Shown here: positions 11,817 through 23,695 of the stretch, piece after piece
Position numbering within the stretch: position 1 is the stretch's first letter
Layout: every line of letters starts with the position of its first letter
From: Heterotrichella gracilis
Taxonomy: Eukaryota; Sar; Xanthophyceae; Tribonematales; Xanthonemataceae
DNA length: 64,000 nt
Assembly (NCBI GenBank): GCA_032358255.1
Contig: JAULBX010025830.1
Span: forward strand, 1-64,000
Direction of reading: 5' to 3'
Translations under genes and position numbers: made by a program
Notes under the pieces: generated by a model
Told to the model about the DNA's origin: nothing
The model's database searches: none
The model's input: the letters and a program-made list of their open reading frames with translations, nothing else

Positions 11817-14800
11817 ATGCGCACAGACAGGGTGGCCGTCATATTCTCCAGTCTATTAGCTTGCGTTTACGTTGCAGACAGGTAAGTGCCTGCCAGCCTG
11901 GGAACCGCTGCTCTGGTGGTGGTGGCATGTAGTACCTTGTGCAGCACTCAACCTGGCTTCCTTGCTGTGCGCAATTGCTGGGTTAGCACCACGTTTGCAT
12001 GTCCTGTCATTCCCTGGTATGGTCCGCACAAAGGGCCTTGCCAAGGTCCAGATAACTGCATGCGCTGGGGCCCTCCTGACTCCTTCTACTCACACAGGCT
12101 ATGGGCAACCCAGAGGGAGCTCGCTCGAACGGTACGCACCTGCTCTTGACCCCCAGCTCGTGCCCCAACCCAACTGCTTAAATCACAAGCCCACACCTGC
12201 CCTTGCGACAGCATTGTCCCCAGTGGCCCTGCCCTGCGCACTGTGCACCGAGGAGGATATTTTGAATATCTTATTTGGCTGTGGGTGCAGAAACTGGAGC
12301 TGGATGAGGCCTACCACAGCAGGCGGTTCCTCACGGAGGCCCAGCCCTCCACCACAGTGCCGTCAGCAACTAGCACACCCCCGCCACTGTAAGTACCCAC
12401 ACCCACGCCCACACCCACACTGTAGCACCCACCTTGTACTTGCGCCACACACTCGGGTCCCACACAACACCCACATGCGTGCCAGGACAAAGCATTGCTG
12501 GTTTGGTCAGAGGTGATTTCTCACCTAGGGTTATCTTTTGTGCGCCAGCGTTTTGTCACCTGCCGTGCCACCCTGCCACTCTGCTGGACATGGCGGGTCA
12601 GGCACTGCATGGCAATGCCCTGGGCCTCTCCTTTTGCTAAAGCAATGCGCCTGGCCAATCACAGCTCAAATTATATCATAATAATACTATAATGATATTA
12701 CATCCTGATTTTTGCTGCAGGCACGACAGCTCTGTCCTGTTTTACAGCATCCGGCCAGACAGCCACCCCGGGCCTCTCACAGGCCCCTCCCTGGACTCTG
12801 ACCCCCCTCCTATCCAGCTAGGCGATGGCTCCCTGGTGGGGCAAATCGACCGGATAGAGGATGGCAAGGTGTACGGCTGGGCCTGCCTGAAGGGCTTTGT
12901 GTCAAAACCATTGGAGGTGAGGGCCGGGGTGAGGGCGCCAAAACCCTAATTTGGTGTGCACGCATGAAAGCTGGCTGGGAGGATGAGCCATGGCAAGCTG
13001 GCTGGGAGGATGCGCCCTTGCCCGCCTCTCTGTACCAAAGCCTACACCCTGATTTCCAACCCCTTTCCCAACGGCACCCCAGCGCTATGCCAGCAATTCC
13101 ACAATGCTCATGCACGCACGTGCCCCTTGCCTCCCTCATGCTAAGAGTTATGCAGCGCCAGCCGCCAAATGCAGTGGATTGAAATCGCCCTTTTGAAACT
13201 CCCTCCTTGCAACAAGGGATGGCCCATGGCTACAGCATTTCAATGCAAATTGCGCCGCCGCTCCATGCAACCGGTATCCACCTGCATTGTTATCCGCCTC
13301 GCTGCAGTGGCTGACTCAAAACCCTAAACCCTAAACGCAGGTCCTGGTGTATGTGGATGGCGTGCGAGTGGCCGCTGTGGCCGCCAACCGCGCCACCCCC
13401 CACGATCAGATCCACCGGCTGTGTCAGCGGGACCTGGTGGTGGGAGGGGAGGGGGCTGCAGCAGGGGGGGTGGGCTTCGAGGCGGACATGCCTGCACTCA
13501 CGCAGGGCAAGCACCAGGTGGGTGGGGGGTGGGGATGGACGGGCGACGGTGTCAAAAGTGTGCTGTGAGGCAGACATGGTGCACAGGCCGCAAGTCATGA
13601 TACACAGCCGCATACCATGGGCATACCGCAGGGCACCTATGCCGATTGCTGGCGGGCATGTTTGAATGGGTTAGTGGTAGGGAGGTCCGCCTCAGAAGCC
13701 CATGTAGAATGGGATGGACATTTGCTGGCACACTGGCCACATATGTATCCCCCCCCCTCCCCACCGCCACCCCCAACCCCTTGCCCCTGCAGGTGCGCGC
13801 GTTTGCCAAGACCACAGACGGCGCCGCCAAGCAGGAGCTGAACCAGTCGCCGGTGGGGTTTGTGGAGAGCATCGCGCGCCCGGCATTCGAGGATGCGCTG
13901 CGCCGCAAGGATGAGATCATTCGCATCCGCAACGCGCAGGTGAGTGGAGTGTGCCTAGTCAAGTGTTTGCATGCACTCCAGCAAAACAGGCAGGAATGTG
14001 CAAACAATTCAATATTGAATCGGCTCAATTTAATTTCCTAGATTTCATTTGACTTATTGCTGTGAATATTTGGGGGATTTTACTTCAAGAATGTAAACTA
14101 ATTTATTGTACGAAAATACAACAAGAAAAATTTAGCAAGTATTGTTTTTTGGCGTATTGTTTAATATCCCTTCGGCACAGGTGTCTGCTCTGTGGGACGA
14201 GCTGCACACGCGCCAGCCCTGGCGCAACGCGCTTGACTCCGCAGTGCCCATCACCTTTGACCGGCCGGAGGAGAAGGCCAACGGGACAAAGCTGGTGGCG
14301 TTCCTGGGCATCAACACGGTGAGGGCAGCGGTTGGTTAGGGCTCAAGGGTGCTGGGGATCAGTGGATGCCTCCAACAGGTGGAATGCTTGACAGCTGTAG
14401 TTAGCAGGTGGCAGGCACTGGGACCAGGAAATTGCCCGTTGTCTTCGGTTGGCTGTTGGCTGCACTCCCCCGCCTGGTTTCGCTCCAGCACCAGGCGCAT
14501 GTCACCCGCGCCGCCCACGCGCGTTGCCCACCCGCCACGTGCACACCCACCACCGCAAATGTAGGTCCCGCATGTACCTTGCTCAGGACAGGTAAAATAC
14601 TGTCCACTGACGCACACGCCCTTCCCCGCAGGGCCTCGGTGCTCGCAAGCGCCGCGACATCCTGCGCCGCACCTGGGTCCCCACCGGCCAGGCACTGAAG
14701 GACCTGGAGGAGAAGCAGGGGGTGATGATACGCTTTGTGGTGGGGTACAGGTGAGGAGGAGCACCATGGTTTTGATGGTTTCAAGGGGATTCCTTCACCC

Positions 14801-16569
14801 CATACAACCCTACGGAATCACTCCCCGTTGCGCTTTGCCACTCATCTGCTGCAGTACGCAGAAGGACAACTCCCATCAACTAGTCAGCCTTACTCGGAAA
14901 GATGCAAAAACTAACCCATCTGGCGCAAAGTGAAGCACAGCCTTCCACCCCAGCTGGCAGCCTCACACACCACACCAAAGCCCTGACCCCAAAATCCTAA
15001 TCCTGACCCCAGCCCCAACCCCTCACCTCCGCAGCGAGCAGAAGGACGACCCCTACGAGGCGTCTGTCCAGGAGGAGATGAAGCAGTTCAACGACATCCT
15101 GCGCCTGGACCTTGTTGACACCTACGGGGACCTGTCAATGAAGACGCTCAAGCTGTTCACAACGCTGCCAAAAAAGGTGGGCAGATGTGCGCAGATAATC
15201 ACCGTTGATTTTATTTTAGATCAACATTGCAGTACACGCTACACCTTACAAATTACAATGTCTAGGCCCCGTTTTCTGTCTTTCTCATAATTGTAATACC
15301 CTGTCGCCAGGTGGACGCCGACTTTTACTTCAAGATCGACGATGACGTGGCGGTGAATGTGGATGCGCTGGGGGAGTACCTGGCGGCCAGGCGCACGCAG
15401 GGGAACCTGTACCTGGTGCGTGGGGTTTGTAGGTTGTGGGGTGGGGGTGGGTGAAGGGAGGGTGGGTGGGGGGAAGTCCCGGCGGCGGTGGGTCAGAGCA
15501 GGGGATTTTGTACCTGGTGGATGGTGGTGGGGGGTGGGAAGGAGGGGGTACGGCTTGGGCGGCTAGGCACCCGCTGGGGAGTTGAGTGCATTGTGGTTGG
15601 CAGGATTATCAGCATCGCAGTCAGCTGGCATCTGATCCATGTTCAGCTTGTGGTGTTGGATCTGGATGACACCTTGCATCTCAGCATCCAGTACCCGCCC
15701 CTACCTAGCTCCTCCCACCCCCGCCACCATTGACATGCTCTACAAATCACCTTGACAAGGCCTCCAACCATCTTACCCACCTCAACCTCCCACCCACTCA
15801 CTGCCGCCCGGCGCCACCCGCAGGGTTGCATGAAGTCCGGCCCGGTCCTCACCGACAAGCGCTACAAATGGTTTGAGCCGGAGTCGTGGCGATTCGGCGA
15901 CCCCGTGTGCGACAAGTGCTCCATCAACTACCCGCGGCATGCATCGGGCCAGCTGTACGGCCTGTCGGCCCCAGTGGCGCGCTACATCATGCAGAACCAG
16001 GCGGTGCTGCACAGGTGGGACCTTGCTGATAGGGGTTTAGGGTTTGGAGGTTTAGGGTTTACAAATTGTTGGCCCGAGTGCCGCGCTACATCATGCAGAA
16101 CCAGGCGGTGCTGCACAGGAGGGACCTGATTGGCGTACCCCACATGCAATTTGTTTCAACATGTTGCTGAACTATTGTCTTTACAGTGTCTAGATGACGC
16201 AGCCTGGACATTTACATACATGCTCGGGTTTGAAAGACAGGGCCGCATGGCATGATACTACTGTTGGTGGAAATATGCCTCCATGTCCTGGGAGTAATGT
16301 GGGTGGTGCTGCACAGGTTTGCCAACGAGGACGTGTCGCTGGGCACCTGGCTCATGTCCCTGGATGTGCAGCACGTGGATGAGAGGCGCCTGTGCTGCGA
16401 CAGCCAGGAGAAGTGCAGCGCGCAGAGTGGGGACAGCAACCTGTGCCTGGGCTTCTTCGAGCACCAGTGCGCGGGCATCTGCAGCAGCGAGCAGCGGCTG
16501 GAGCAGATCTGGCAGACGTGTTTGAACGACCCGCTGCACCGGAAGCGGGGGGCGGCAGGCGCGCGGTGA
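11817..16569 (+). CDS. GT31 beta-1,3-galactosyltransferase with extra N-terminal module
   Basis: Predicted type II Golgi glycosyltransferase close to plant hydroxyproline O-galactosyltransferases. Twelve exons (11817-11881, 12098-12131, 12291-12388, 12721-12916, 13341-13517, 13793-13939, 14181-14318, 14632-14750, 15035-15176, 15311-15415, 15824-16014, 16317-16569) join in phase to 554 residues. Residues 5-20 (RVAVIFSSLLACVYVA) form a signal anchor. Residues about 85-220 are a module with GQIDRIEDGKVYGWACLKG, PLEVLVYVDGVRVAAV and GKHQVRAFA, which I do not know from plant GT31 enzymes. The catalytic part has VAFLGINTGLGARKRRDILR, RTWVPTG, FYFKIDDDVAVNVDAL (DxD-type metal motif), YPRHASGQLYGLS and NEDVSLGTWL. 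The C terminus is cysteine-rich (LCCDSQEKC, EHQCAGIC). Acceptor specificity cannot be read from sequence. Introns 8 and 11 contain copies of adjoining exon edges. Confidence 0.93.
12969..13011 (+). repeat. 26-bp tandem duplication in GT31 intron 4
   Basis: AGCTGGCTGGGAGGATG occurs at 12969-12985 and again at 12995-13011. It lies just inside the intron, with no link to an exon edge that I can see. Confidence 0.75.
13318..13336 (+). repeat. Telomere-type repeat abutting the GT31 exon 5 acceptor
   Basis: AAACCCTAAACCCTAAACG is followed directly by CAG and exon 5. The telomere-type run therefore replaces the usual pyrimidine tract next to the acceptor. Confidence 0.8.
14847..14882 (+). repeat. 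Decayed copy of the GT31 exon 9 start, in intron 8
   Basis: TGCAG, then a few bases, then CGCAGAAGGACAACTCC matches the real exon 9 start (GCAGCGAGCAGAAGGACGAC at 15031). The copy includes an acceptor-like CAG. Confidence 0.65.
16075..16119 (+). repeat. Copy of the GT31 exon 11 3' end, in intron 11
   Basis: About 37 bases beginning GCGCTACATCATGCAGAACC repeat the real exon 11 end (15979-16015) without change. The donor is altered: the true site reads CACAG|GTGGGA and the copy reads CACAG|GAGGGA. A third echo, GTGGTGCTGCACAG, forms the acceptor of exon 12 at 16303-16316. A telomere-type run (16032-16061) lies between the first two. Confidence 0.9.
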
Positions 16570-17023
16570 CGCACGTGGGGGCCGCGGCGCTGGGTGTGGG
16601 CGTGGGGGGTTTTGCGTGGGGGGTTATGGTGTAGTCCAGAAGGGGTGGAGGGGGGGGTCCGTATCAGGGGACTGAACGGGCACGGGGTGTGCAAGATGGA
16701 GCCCTGTGGTGCCGTTGTGATCTGGGGATGACAACTATTATAAAAATGCTTTCAAGCTGAGTCCCATTTTGTGCCATGAAGTGTATGGATCTTGAGGAGT
16801 AGCGCTGCAGCTGTTGCAGCAATGCCATAGCATGGCTTACTGGTGTGGGCCAGGATAAATGAATGGGTTGTGTCTGATAGCAGGTGTACACCCAAGGTGG
16901 AGGTTGCACAGCACCGTACGCCTTGTGGGTTTGCCGCATGCAACGTTGTCAGCGAGTGTCCGAAGGCTGTGATGGGTACACACAGGGAGGTTGTACAGCT
17001 CATTGAAACAAGGAAGGTGGGAC

Positions 17024-17028
17024 TGTAA
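17024..17028 (+). terminator. Candidate TGTAA poly(A) signal for GT31
   Basis: TGTAA, 455 bases after the stop codon of the galactosyltransferase gene. Confidence 0.3.
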
Positions 17029-17266
17029 GAACCATTACGGGGATGTCTATTCGTCCAACAGGTGAATCCCGCTGATTCAGAACTGTCTACAAATGTTAAA
17101 TGCCTGCACAATACCCCGGCTTTTCCCTATCTTTCTTACAAGCTGGGAGCTGCCAGGCTGGTCTACGTCTGGTTTACGAGCATAAAATCTTTCAGCATAT
17201 AGGGGACAAAGCAAAATTTAATAAATAGCTTTTATTTTTCAAAAACCTATCAATTTCCCCAGGCTG

Positions 17267-17297
17267 ACCCTGAACCCTAACACCCTAAACCCTAACC
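17267..17297 (+). repeat. Interstitial telomere-type repeat
   Basis: GACCCTGAACCCTAACACCC then TAAACCCTAACC: a degenerate run in the interval downstream of GT31. Confidence 0.75.
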
Positions 17298-18554
17298 AAT
17301 CGACTTCTGTCGAATCATTCACAGTGTCATCAAGCAAACGCAGGAGTGCTTAGCAACACCCACCAGCGGCTCCTCAATCTTACATCAGCTCAGTCGGCTT
17401 AGTACTCCACGGCGGTATCCTGTTTGTTGGCTAGCGGGCTAGCAATGGAGGCCGCAGGTGGTGGGTCACGTGTGCACATTGAGAAGGACGGGCAGTATGC
17501 TGGATGGGTTGAGCCAGAGCCGGACGGACGTTGAACATGAGACGTTTCGTGTGGCATCCTGATTACACAACATTGAACGGGGTTCTAGGCTTGTTGGATG
17601 AGGTTGGGTGCACCCGTTACACTTGGTACCACATGCAGCAACTCGTCATCTCTAGAGCCAAGGCTTGTTTGACACTGTTTCCAGTGTGGCAGATGGTGGT
17701 GAACCACTTGTGCTGCTTATTGCACTTTTGTGCCACGCAGTTACTCGCTTCTGCTGGAGTGCTGGTAATTATTCAGCTAAAAAATAGTCAGTTTACTGCA
17801 TGACTGAGGGCTGGGAAGAAGTGGGACAAGTCAATCAGCCCTCTGAGACCACTTTCAGCAACCCTGCCCCTCGGGCTGCGGGGTCAATGCATTCAATTAT
17901 GATGCCTGCCAGCCTGAGGGACGTCCGCAAACCTGCGCAGCTGAAAGATTGGCAAGAATGGAACTCTCACATCATAGTCATACTCATAAAAGCCATTGCA
18001 AGAGGTGGCGGCTACTGTTACTCAACAAATGCATGTAACAAAAATGTTTCAGAGGGAAAACTCAGTCTCCGTAAAAGCTGTGGGTGCAAGAACCGTTCTG
18101 GGTAACCCCAGGGCCTCTGCAAGGAAAGCCAAGTGGAATCCACTTGGCTATCCGATAAAAGAAACTCACTGCGGACCCTACAACTCGGAACTGAATGTTA
18201 CATTAACTGGTAACCTATATCAGCGCCTGCAAGGCAGTGACCCCATGGGTGGCAATTAATGTATTCATACAAGAACCTTCAGCTCAAGCCGAAGTAAGGG
18301 TTAACACTTAACAAGTGATCACTCACAAAGTATACTGCTGCACCCCTACCAATGTTTTGCTGGCAATAAATTGCCAGGCCATGGAGGACTAGATTTAACA
18401 TATATACCCCCATCAGGCTGAGGAGGAATTACCCCATGCTCTGAACATGAGCACATCATGACATCATAACCACCTCAAAACCTGGTTATTTTTTTTACGG
18501 TTTTACTGTATCATGATCAGACTCACTATCAGTAGTCACCCACTAGGGCGCTGT

Positions 18555-18559
18555 ATTAC
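18555..18559 (-). terminator. Candidate TGTAA poly(A) signal for the Rh gene
   Basis: TGTAA on the minus strand, about 400 bases beyond the Rh stop codon. Confidence 0.3.
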
Positions 18560-18957
18560 AAGCACGTACCCCTCGTCAACCAACCCACCAGCCCGGTATG
18601 CTGCCCCACGTGGCCCCAAGAATGCGCCACTGCTGCCCATGGTACTCATTGCTGATATCTATTAAATGCTCGCCAAAGTCAGACATACATGGCAACTGCT
18701 GGGCAGAGTTCCCAGTCCGGGGGGGGTATGCTAGGGCAAGGGCAAGCCGCGCCATGCTGCGCCAAGCACGCGTGGGGACCCCTTTCAGTTTACCTCCCCG
18801 TCTATGCACCTCCACCTCCTCCCCTTCCCTCCTCGCCCAGGGTCCCGATGGCAGCGAACAAGCGATATACAAAAAAACAATTTTTAAAAGGCCCCCCACT
18901 GCGCACCAGTGCTGCATGAGTCTCACGTGGATTTTACCCTCTCCCCTCCCCTCCCAT

Positions 18958-21900
18958 TTATTCCTCTTTCTCCTCCTCCCCCTCCACCTCGGTCCACAGG
19001 TGCAGGTCATTGAATGCCCCTTCCTCATCCACACCGGGTGCCATTGACAGCACATAGCCAATGGCGCCGCCACCTGGGGAAACAGTAAACCAGGTGCACA
19101 TCACAGATATTTCATTTGTAAAACATGCACCCGACACCTGTTTGGTGGTATGCAGTCTAGGGCATGGGAACAGGATGGGATCCCACAAGCACGCCCCAAA
19201 ACCGGTAATGTAATATTGTGAGGGGATAAAAAAAATCAATGTCAACCTGCGACACATTGCAGCCGAAAGGAAGCCACCACAGTACAAACAGTACTGCACA
19301 ATCTCATGTGCACCCTGTCACCCCACCCACACGCACCAACCACCGCCACCGCCAGCGTCACTGCCAGGGCCGCCACCTGCGCCAGCGGCTGCTCCGCGCC
19401 CCTGCCAAGCTTGCTCTCATTGGCAGCGGCAAAAACCCACGAGGCCAGGGCAGCAAACATGCCTCCCGTGATGCCTGGCATGCCGTGCAGGTTGTTCACC
19501 CCGCAGGTGTCCTTCAGGTTGATGCCTGCCTCGAGAGCGGGTGAGAGGTAGACGTAGCCCAGGGTGCTGATGCTGCCTGCATAAGGCGTAGGGTTAAGGG
19601 TTCAAAACGTGGGTTTGGCGCATAAAGGCGCCACGATGGGCGGTGGCACATGATCCTGGTGCCGCATGGTCCTGGTGTGGGAGTGCCAGTGCTACTCTGC
19701 ATTAGCGCATTCTAGTTGATGGTGGTACAAGGTCTAGGTGGCACCTGGCACACATTGCTTGCCATGGGTGCGCACAAGTGCACACAGTCAAGCACACCCT
19801 CACACGTCAACACACCTGGAGACCTGCAAACATCCCCACCAGCCCACAGCCACCAACCCCATCTATGTTGCGTGCTGCACAAAAATCCCACAGTGCACCC
19901 CACCCCACACATCCTGCACCCTCGTTGCCTACCGTACTCCCCACCCACCCCTACCTGCAAAAATCCCCACCAGCACCGCAGCCACCGGTGGCAGTGTGAG
20001 GTTGGCGGCGCTGCCCACAGCCACCCCCCCCGCCAGGGTTGCGTTTTGTACATGCACCATGTTGAACTTGCCCTCCAGGGCCGATGACAGGATGAAAGCG
20101 GTGACTGTGGCACCCAGCAGGCTCAGGATGGTGTTGGCCACACAATAGAACTGGAACTGCAGAGATGTATACAGCAAGTTAAGTTTTTAATTTAATTGAA
20201 TTAATTCCAGATAAGTATTAAAAAACAATTTTTCTAAAAGGCCGAACATCCAGAAACAGCAGATGGCTAGATTACCCGTTGTTGGACATCTGGCCATTTC
20301 CCTCACACTTCCACCGCCCACCTGGTGTGCACTGCCTGGGTTGGACCCCAGAGCTGCGTTGAAGCTGGGCCAGAAGATCCACAGGAAGAGAGTTCCAATC
20401 ATAGCGGTAATGTCGGAAGTGTAGCTAGCACCGTTCTTTGGGTGGTTGGCCCCAGTGCCTGGTTTGCTGATGGACATCGAGGCGGCCAGGCCATAATAGG
20501 CCCCAAATGCGTGGATGGAGATTGACCCTCCAATGTCCAGGGCCTTTATGACCTCGAAAACAATGTGCTGGTTGACGGCATAGAGGGGGACCTGCAGAAG
20601 GGGTGGAGATGTGTGGGTGGGTGGGGTGTTGAGGCAAGGTGGGAGACAAGGCCATGTGTTGGGGCTCTGAAGGTGCAGCGTATTGGCAAAACAAATACGA
20701 TATATGATGGTACGGGGAGATGCATATCTTCTGTGTTATATTGTGATTTTGATCCTATGTTGGCAGCTGGGTTGTGTTACCCCACATGCCCCACCCCCCA
20801 CCACCCCCCACCTGCAGCACCAGCAGCCATGTGAGCTGTGTGGGCGAGGCCTTGCCCAGCACTGCGCCAAAGCTGATCATGGCGGCACCAGCGCAGAAGG
20901 AGGCGTCGATGATGAGAGGCAGGTCAACCTGGGGGTAGGGGGGGTGAGAGCTATGTAACTAGTAGGTAGTAACCAACATTGCATATGGTCCAGCTACACA
21001 GCCATATTTTACATGCAATTGTGTTTGATTGTTAGGTGATTCAAAGCCATGCAGCTGGCTATCGGCCCACCCATCTCCAACCTTGGTCCACACGAGCATC
21101 CTCCTCGCCTGCTGCACATAAGCCCACCGCCACCGCCACCGCCACCGCCACCGCCACCGCCACCGCCACCGCCACCGCCACCAGTATCGCCACCACCACC
21201 GCCACCACCACCGCCACCGCCACCGCCACCACCACCACCACCACCATCAACATTACAATGCAGGTGGACACCCACCTCCACGTCCGTCCATGTGATGGTC
21301 AGGCCTGCCTGCTGCATGCCACCCACCACCACCACCACCACCACCACCACATAAATTCATGTGAAAGCGCAGCTCCCGCCTCCATCCCATGCCAGGCCAT
21401 AGCAAACCCACTCCACCCCTCAGCATTATCGCTGCTACAACATCGGTTCGTTACTGCCCACCCACCTCCACCTTCTTCCATGCAAGGGTGAGCCCTGTCT
21501 GCTGCACATAGCCCACCACCACCAGCGCCTCAAGCATGACCAGGGCGGACAGGAAGAAATTGAGGCCCACAGCGCTGTAGCTGTACCTGAAATGTTTCAT
21601 ACACTTTTAATACAGGGGGTAAAAAGGGTATAGCTACACTTCCATTTCATTGGCACGGGTGGGAATTGGGGCTGCTTCGCCGTGCCCTTGCCCACGTGCA
21701 GTAATGAGCGCCTATTACACCAGTGACAATGAGCTGGGTTCCCTCAAAGGCAGAGTTTGGTAACAGACTTGAGTGAGTGGCATGATGGCACCGATTGGAG
21801 TGGCGGGGTTGCTTCAGCAGGCAGGTAGGAGAGCCAATGTGGGTGGGTTCCTTGCACTGATGAGCGATGCATTTGAAGTGGCAGCAGCTTAAATGTGCCT

Positions 21901-22510
21901 ATAAGTGCCTAGCTAGTGCCTAGCTAGTGGCGTAGAATTGGGCCCAGGGTTGGGCACTGGCATGGGCATGGCTAGATAGAGGGTGCAGTGTGGGGAGAGG
22001 ATTTGGTAGGTGGTTGCCTTACTTTTTGAGGAAGGTCATCAGGAAGCCAAACCCGACGAATATCATGACCGACACGTGGATGTACCTGGACCAGATGCCC
22101 ACATGTCAAGGGGTGGAGGGTGCGCACCTGCAGCGCTGTGTCAAAGGTTTAGGGTTTTCACACAGGTTCGGGTTTTGTTGAACGGCAAAGCGGTGACCCT
22201 AGGGTCTAGCAGCTGCAGGGCTTTAAGGCATCATCAAGACCCAGCCCCCTAATGAGCACCGCAGCAAGTGCTCAACATGTGCGCAGTTCGCTTCAGGAGC
22301 CCCTGGCCAGTGGCCTTACCACATATAGTACTGGTTAACATGTGTGTCTGCTGCAGCTTCGTCGCTGTACTTTAGCATCACCGACATGGTGGCCACCAGC
22401 ACAGCCAGGATGGCACCGGCTGATGCTGTGAAGTGGGGGAGGGCCACCTTGGTTGGCTCTGCCCGCTCCCCAAGCAGGGGCACTGCCACGGCCACCTCGG
22501 GTTCAGCCAT
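18958..22510 (-). CDS. Rh-type (Rhesus) ammonium/CO2 channel
   Basis: Polytopic channel of the Amt/Mep/Rh superfamily, Rh branch; green-algal members have been linked to CO2 or ammonia movement. Eight exons in minus order (22510-22320, 22085-22023, 21586-21466, 20928-20812, 20591-20322, 20156-19955, 19576-19337, 19073-18958) join in phase to 439 residues, typical for Rh. Landmarks are YIHVSVMIFVGFGFLMTFLK, DASFCAGAAMISFGAVLGK, DIGGSISIHAFGAYYGLAAS (first pore His), LSLLGATVTAFILSSALEGK, NATLAGGVAVGSAA and GVNNLHGMPGITGGMFAAL (second pore His). These Rh-type motifs separate it from plant AMTs. The C-terminal tail is acidic (EVEGEEEKEE). No signal peptide precedes the first helix; the N-terminal 30 residues are soluble. 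Intron 3 holds two extra copies of the exon 3 end with expanded CCACCG/CCA repeats. Confidence 0.95.
21066..21350 (-). repeat. Two extra copies of the Rh exon 3 end plus (CCACCG)n and (CCA)n
   Basis: The real exon 3 end and donor lie at 21461-21530. Copies lie at 21271-21350 and 21066-21250. On the minus strand the real segment reads VQQTGLTLAWKKVE and the nearer copy MQQAGLTITWTDVE; the farther copy is more eroded. Each copy carries its own expansion: about 120 bases of CCACCG/CCACCA units in the far copy (21126-21246) and about nine CCA units in the near copy. Confidence 0.85.
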
Positions 22511-23695
22511 TGTGTGGACTAGGGGGGGGAGGAAGCCTGTGGCAAGCCCGTTGCGAGCTGTGGGAGACCTGCAGACACATCAACCAAGTACAGGTGTGCA
22601 GAATGCAAGGTAGAGCTTGATTCGAGCCCTAACCCACACGGGATTTGAATTTACTGGCGAAGATAAGGTTTTGAAATGTCGGACGGATCGGTAGACAATG
22701 GTCGCCGACTAAAGCACGGGCGGCTGCAGGCCAAGTAGATGCGTCGCGGTTTTGGTTAAGCGCGCAGGCTTTGCCTTGCAGACCCTAACGGTACGGAATG
22801 AACCCACTCCATCCTCCATCTCCATGCCGCACGTGGCAAGGTTCAAACGAACCAAGATACAGCGTGAACATCACCAAAAACGGTACTAGGTGCTTTTTCC
22901 TGCTTTATCCTACGTTCAGGGTCCCGAAACGAGTGGCAAGCTTCCTCTTTAACACACAACCCACCACCCCGAGATGGCCCGATGGCACGTGCTGGCATCG
23001 GGTTGTAAGCACGCCCAACACGTGCAAACCCTCGCCCATGACTGGATCAAAGGATAAGCCCGAAGGGAACAGTCACTGTGATATCTTTTTCACACCAAAG
23101 TGAGCTACAGTGCAGGCGCCGGTGAGCATACCTTCTAGCCTACCACAAGGCGCGTGCTCCCCAGCGCACGAGGTGGTGTGAGGTTGGCCTGCGGGGGGTA
23201 CGGTCACGCCAACGCTGTAACTGAATGAGAGGTTTTGCATACAAGAGCGCATCGGTTTGCTTTACCTTGAAGTAAACGTCAGTTCAACGTCGGCGCCACC
23301 GGTGGTCACTACATTGCCATGGGTACCCCACCGGGCACTGTGGCCTAGTTTGGAACCCTAGCCTAGGGTTAGGCCTAAGAGGAGATTGCAAACGGACTCC
23401 GGGACATTCGTGAGGAGTCAAACATCGTGTTAGGTGTCCAGGGTGTCAGGTACAAATCGACCAACTGTCCAAATCACCCTCCATCACCGACTTACAACCC
23501 GTGCGGTATGTGTTCAAAACATTTGTGATGTACATTGTCAAGACCCAACTCAACAGGTCATGATATACGTCAGGTACCGGTACTGCGCAAAGCAGCACAA
23601 AAACTTGCAACATTGGTGCCATCAATTTTACCCAAGTAACAACGCGTGAAAGAATGTATTTTGCTGCTGGGCGCTACCAGTCAAGTGGTAGCGCA
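22511..23695. other. Interval upstream of Rh, downstream of the coiled-coil gene
   Basis: About 1.2 kb between two genes in the same (minus) orientation. It should contain the Rh promoter and the 3' UTR of the coiled-coil gene. A minus-strand TGTAA sits near 23489, about 200 bases after the coiled-coil stop, and is a candidate poly(A) signal. No coding signal seen. Confidence 0.4.

Larger units (their letters stand above)
16570..18957. other. Long convergent interval GT31 / Rh, no gene recognised
   Basis: About 2.4 kb between convergent stops. It holds a telomere-type run at 17267-17297, an AT-rich stretch around 17200-17250, and frames of up to about 100 codons (17531-17803, 17800-18105) without recognisable motifs or a coherent exon chain. 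Both 3' UTRs must lie here. A small unrecognised gene or noncoding RNA cannot be excluded. Confidence 0.4.

Noticed and set aside
7996-17297. Idea that telomere-type runs mark a chromosome end
   Set aside because: The runs are short, scattered, in both orientations and lie inside housekeeping genes; no long terminal array is present.
17445-17534. Small open frame (MEAAGGGSRVHIEKDGQYAG...) in the GT31/Rh interval
   Set aside because: Only 29 codons, no splice partners that extend it, and no match I recognise. Could be a first exon, but there is no support.
21036-21491. Long low-complexity Thr/Ala, Pro or Gly frames on both strands
   Set aside because: Produced by the CCACCG/CCA simple repeats in Rh intron 3; they cross the real exon 3 boundary.
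22800-23600. Possible tRNA-like segments (GTTCAAAC, ACAAATCGA) in the interval after Rh
   Set aside because: I could not form a cloverleaf with matching acceptor stem; no tRNA is called anywhere in the window.
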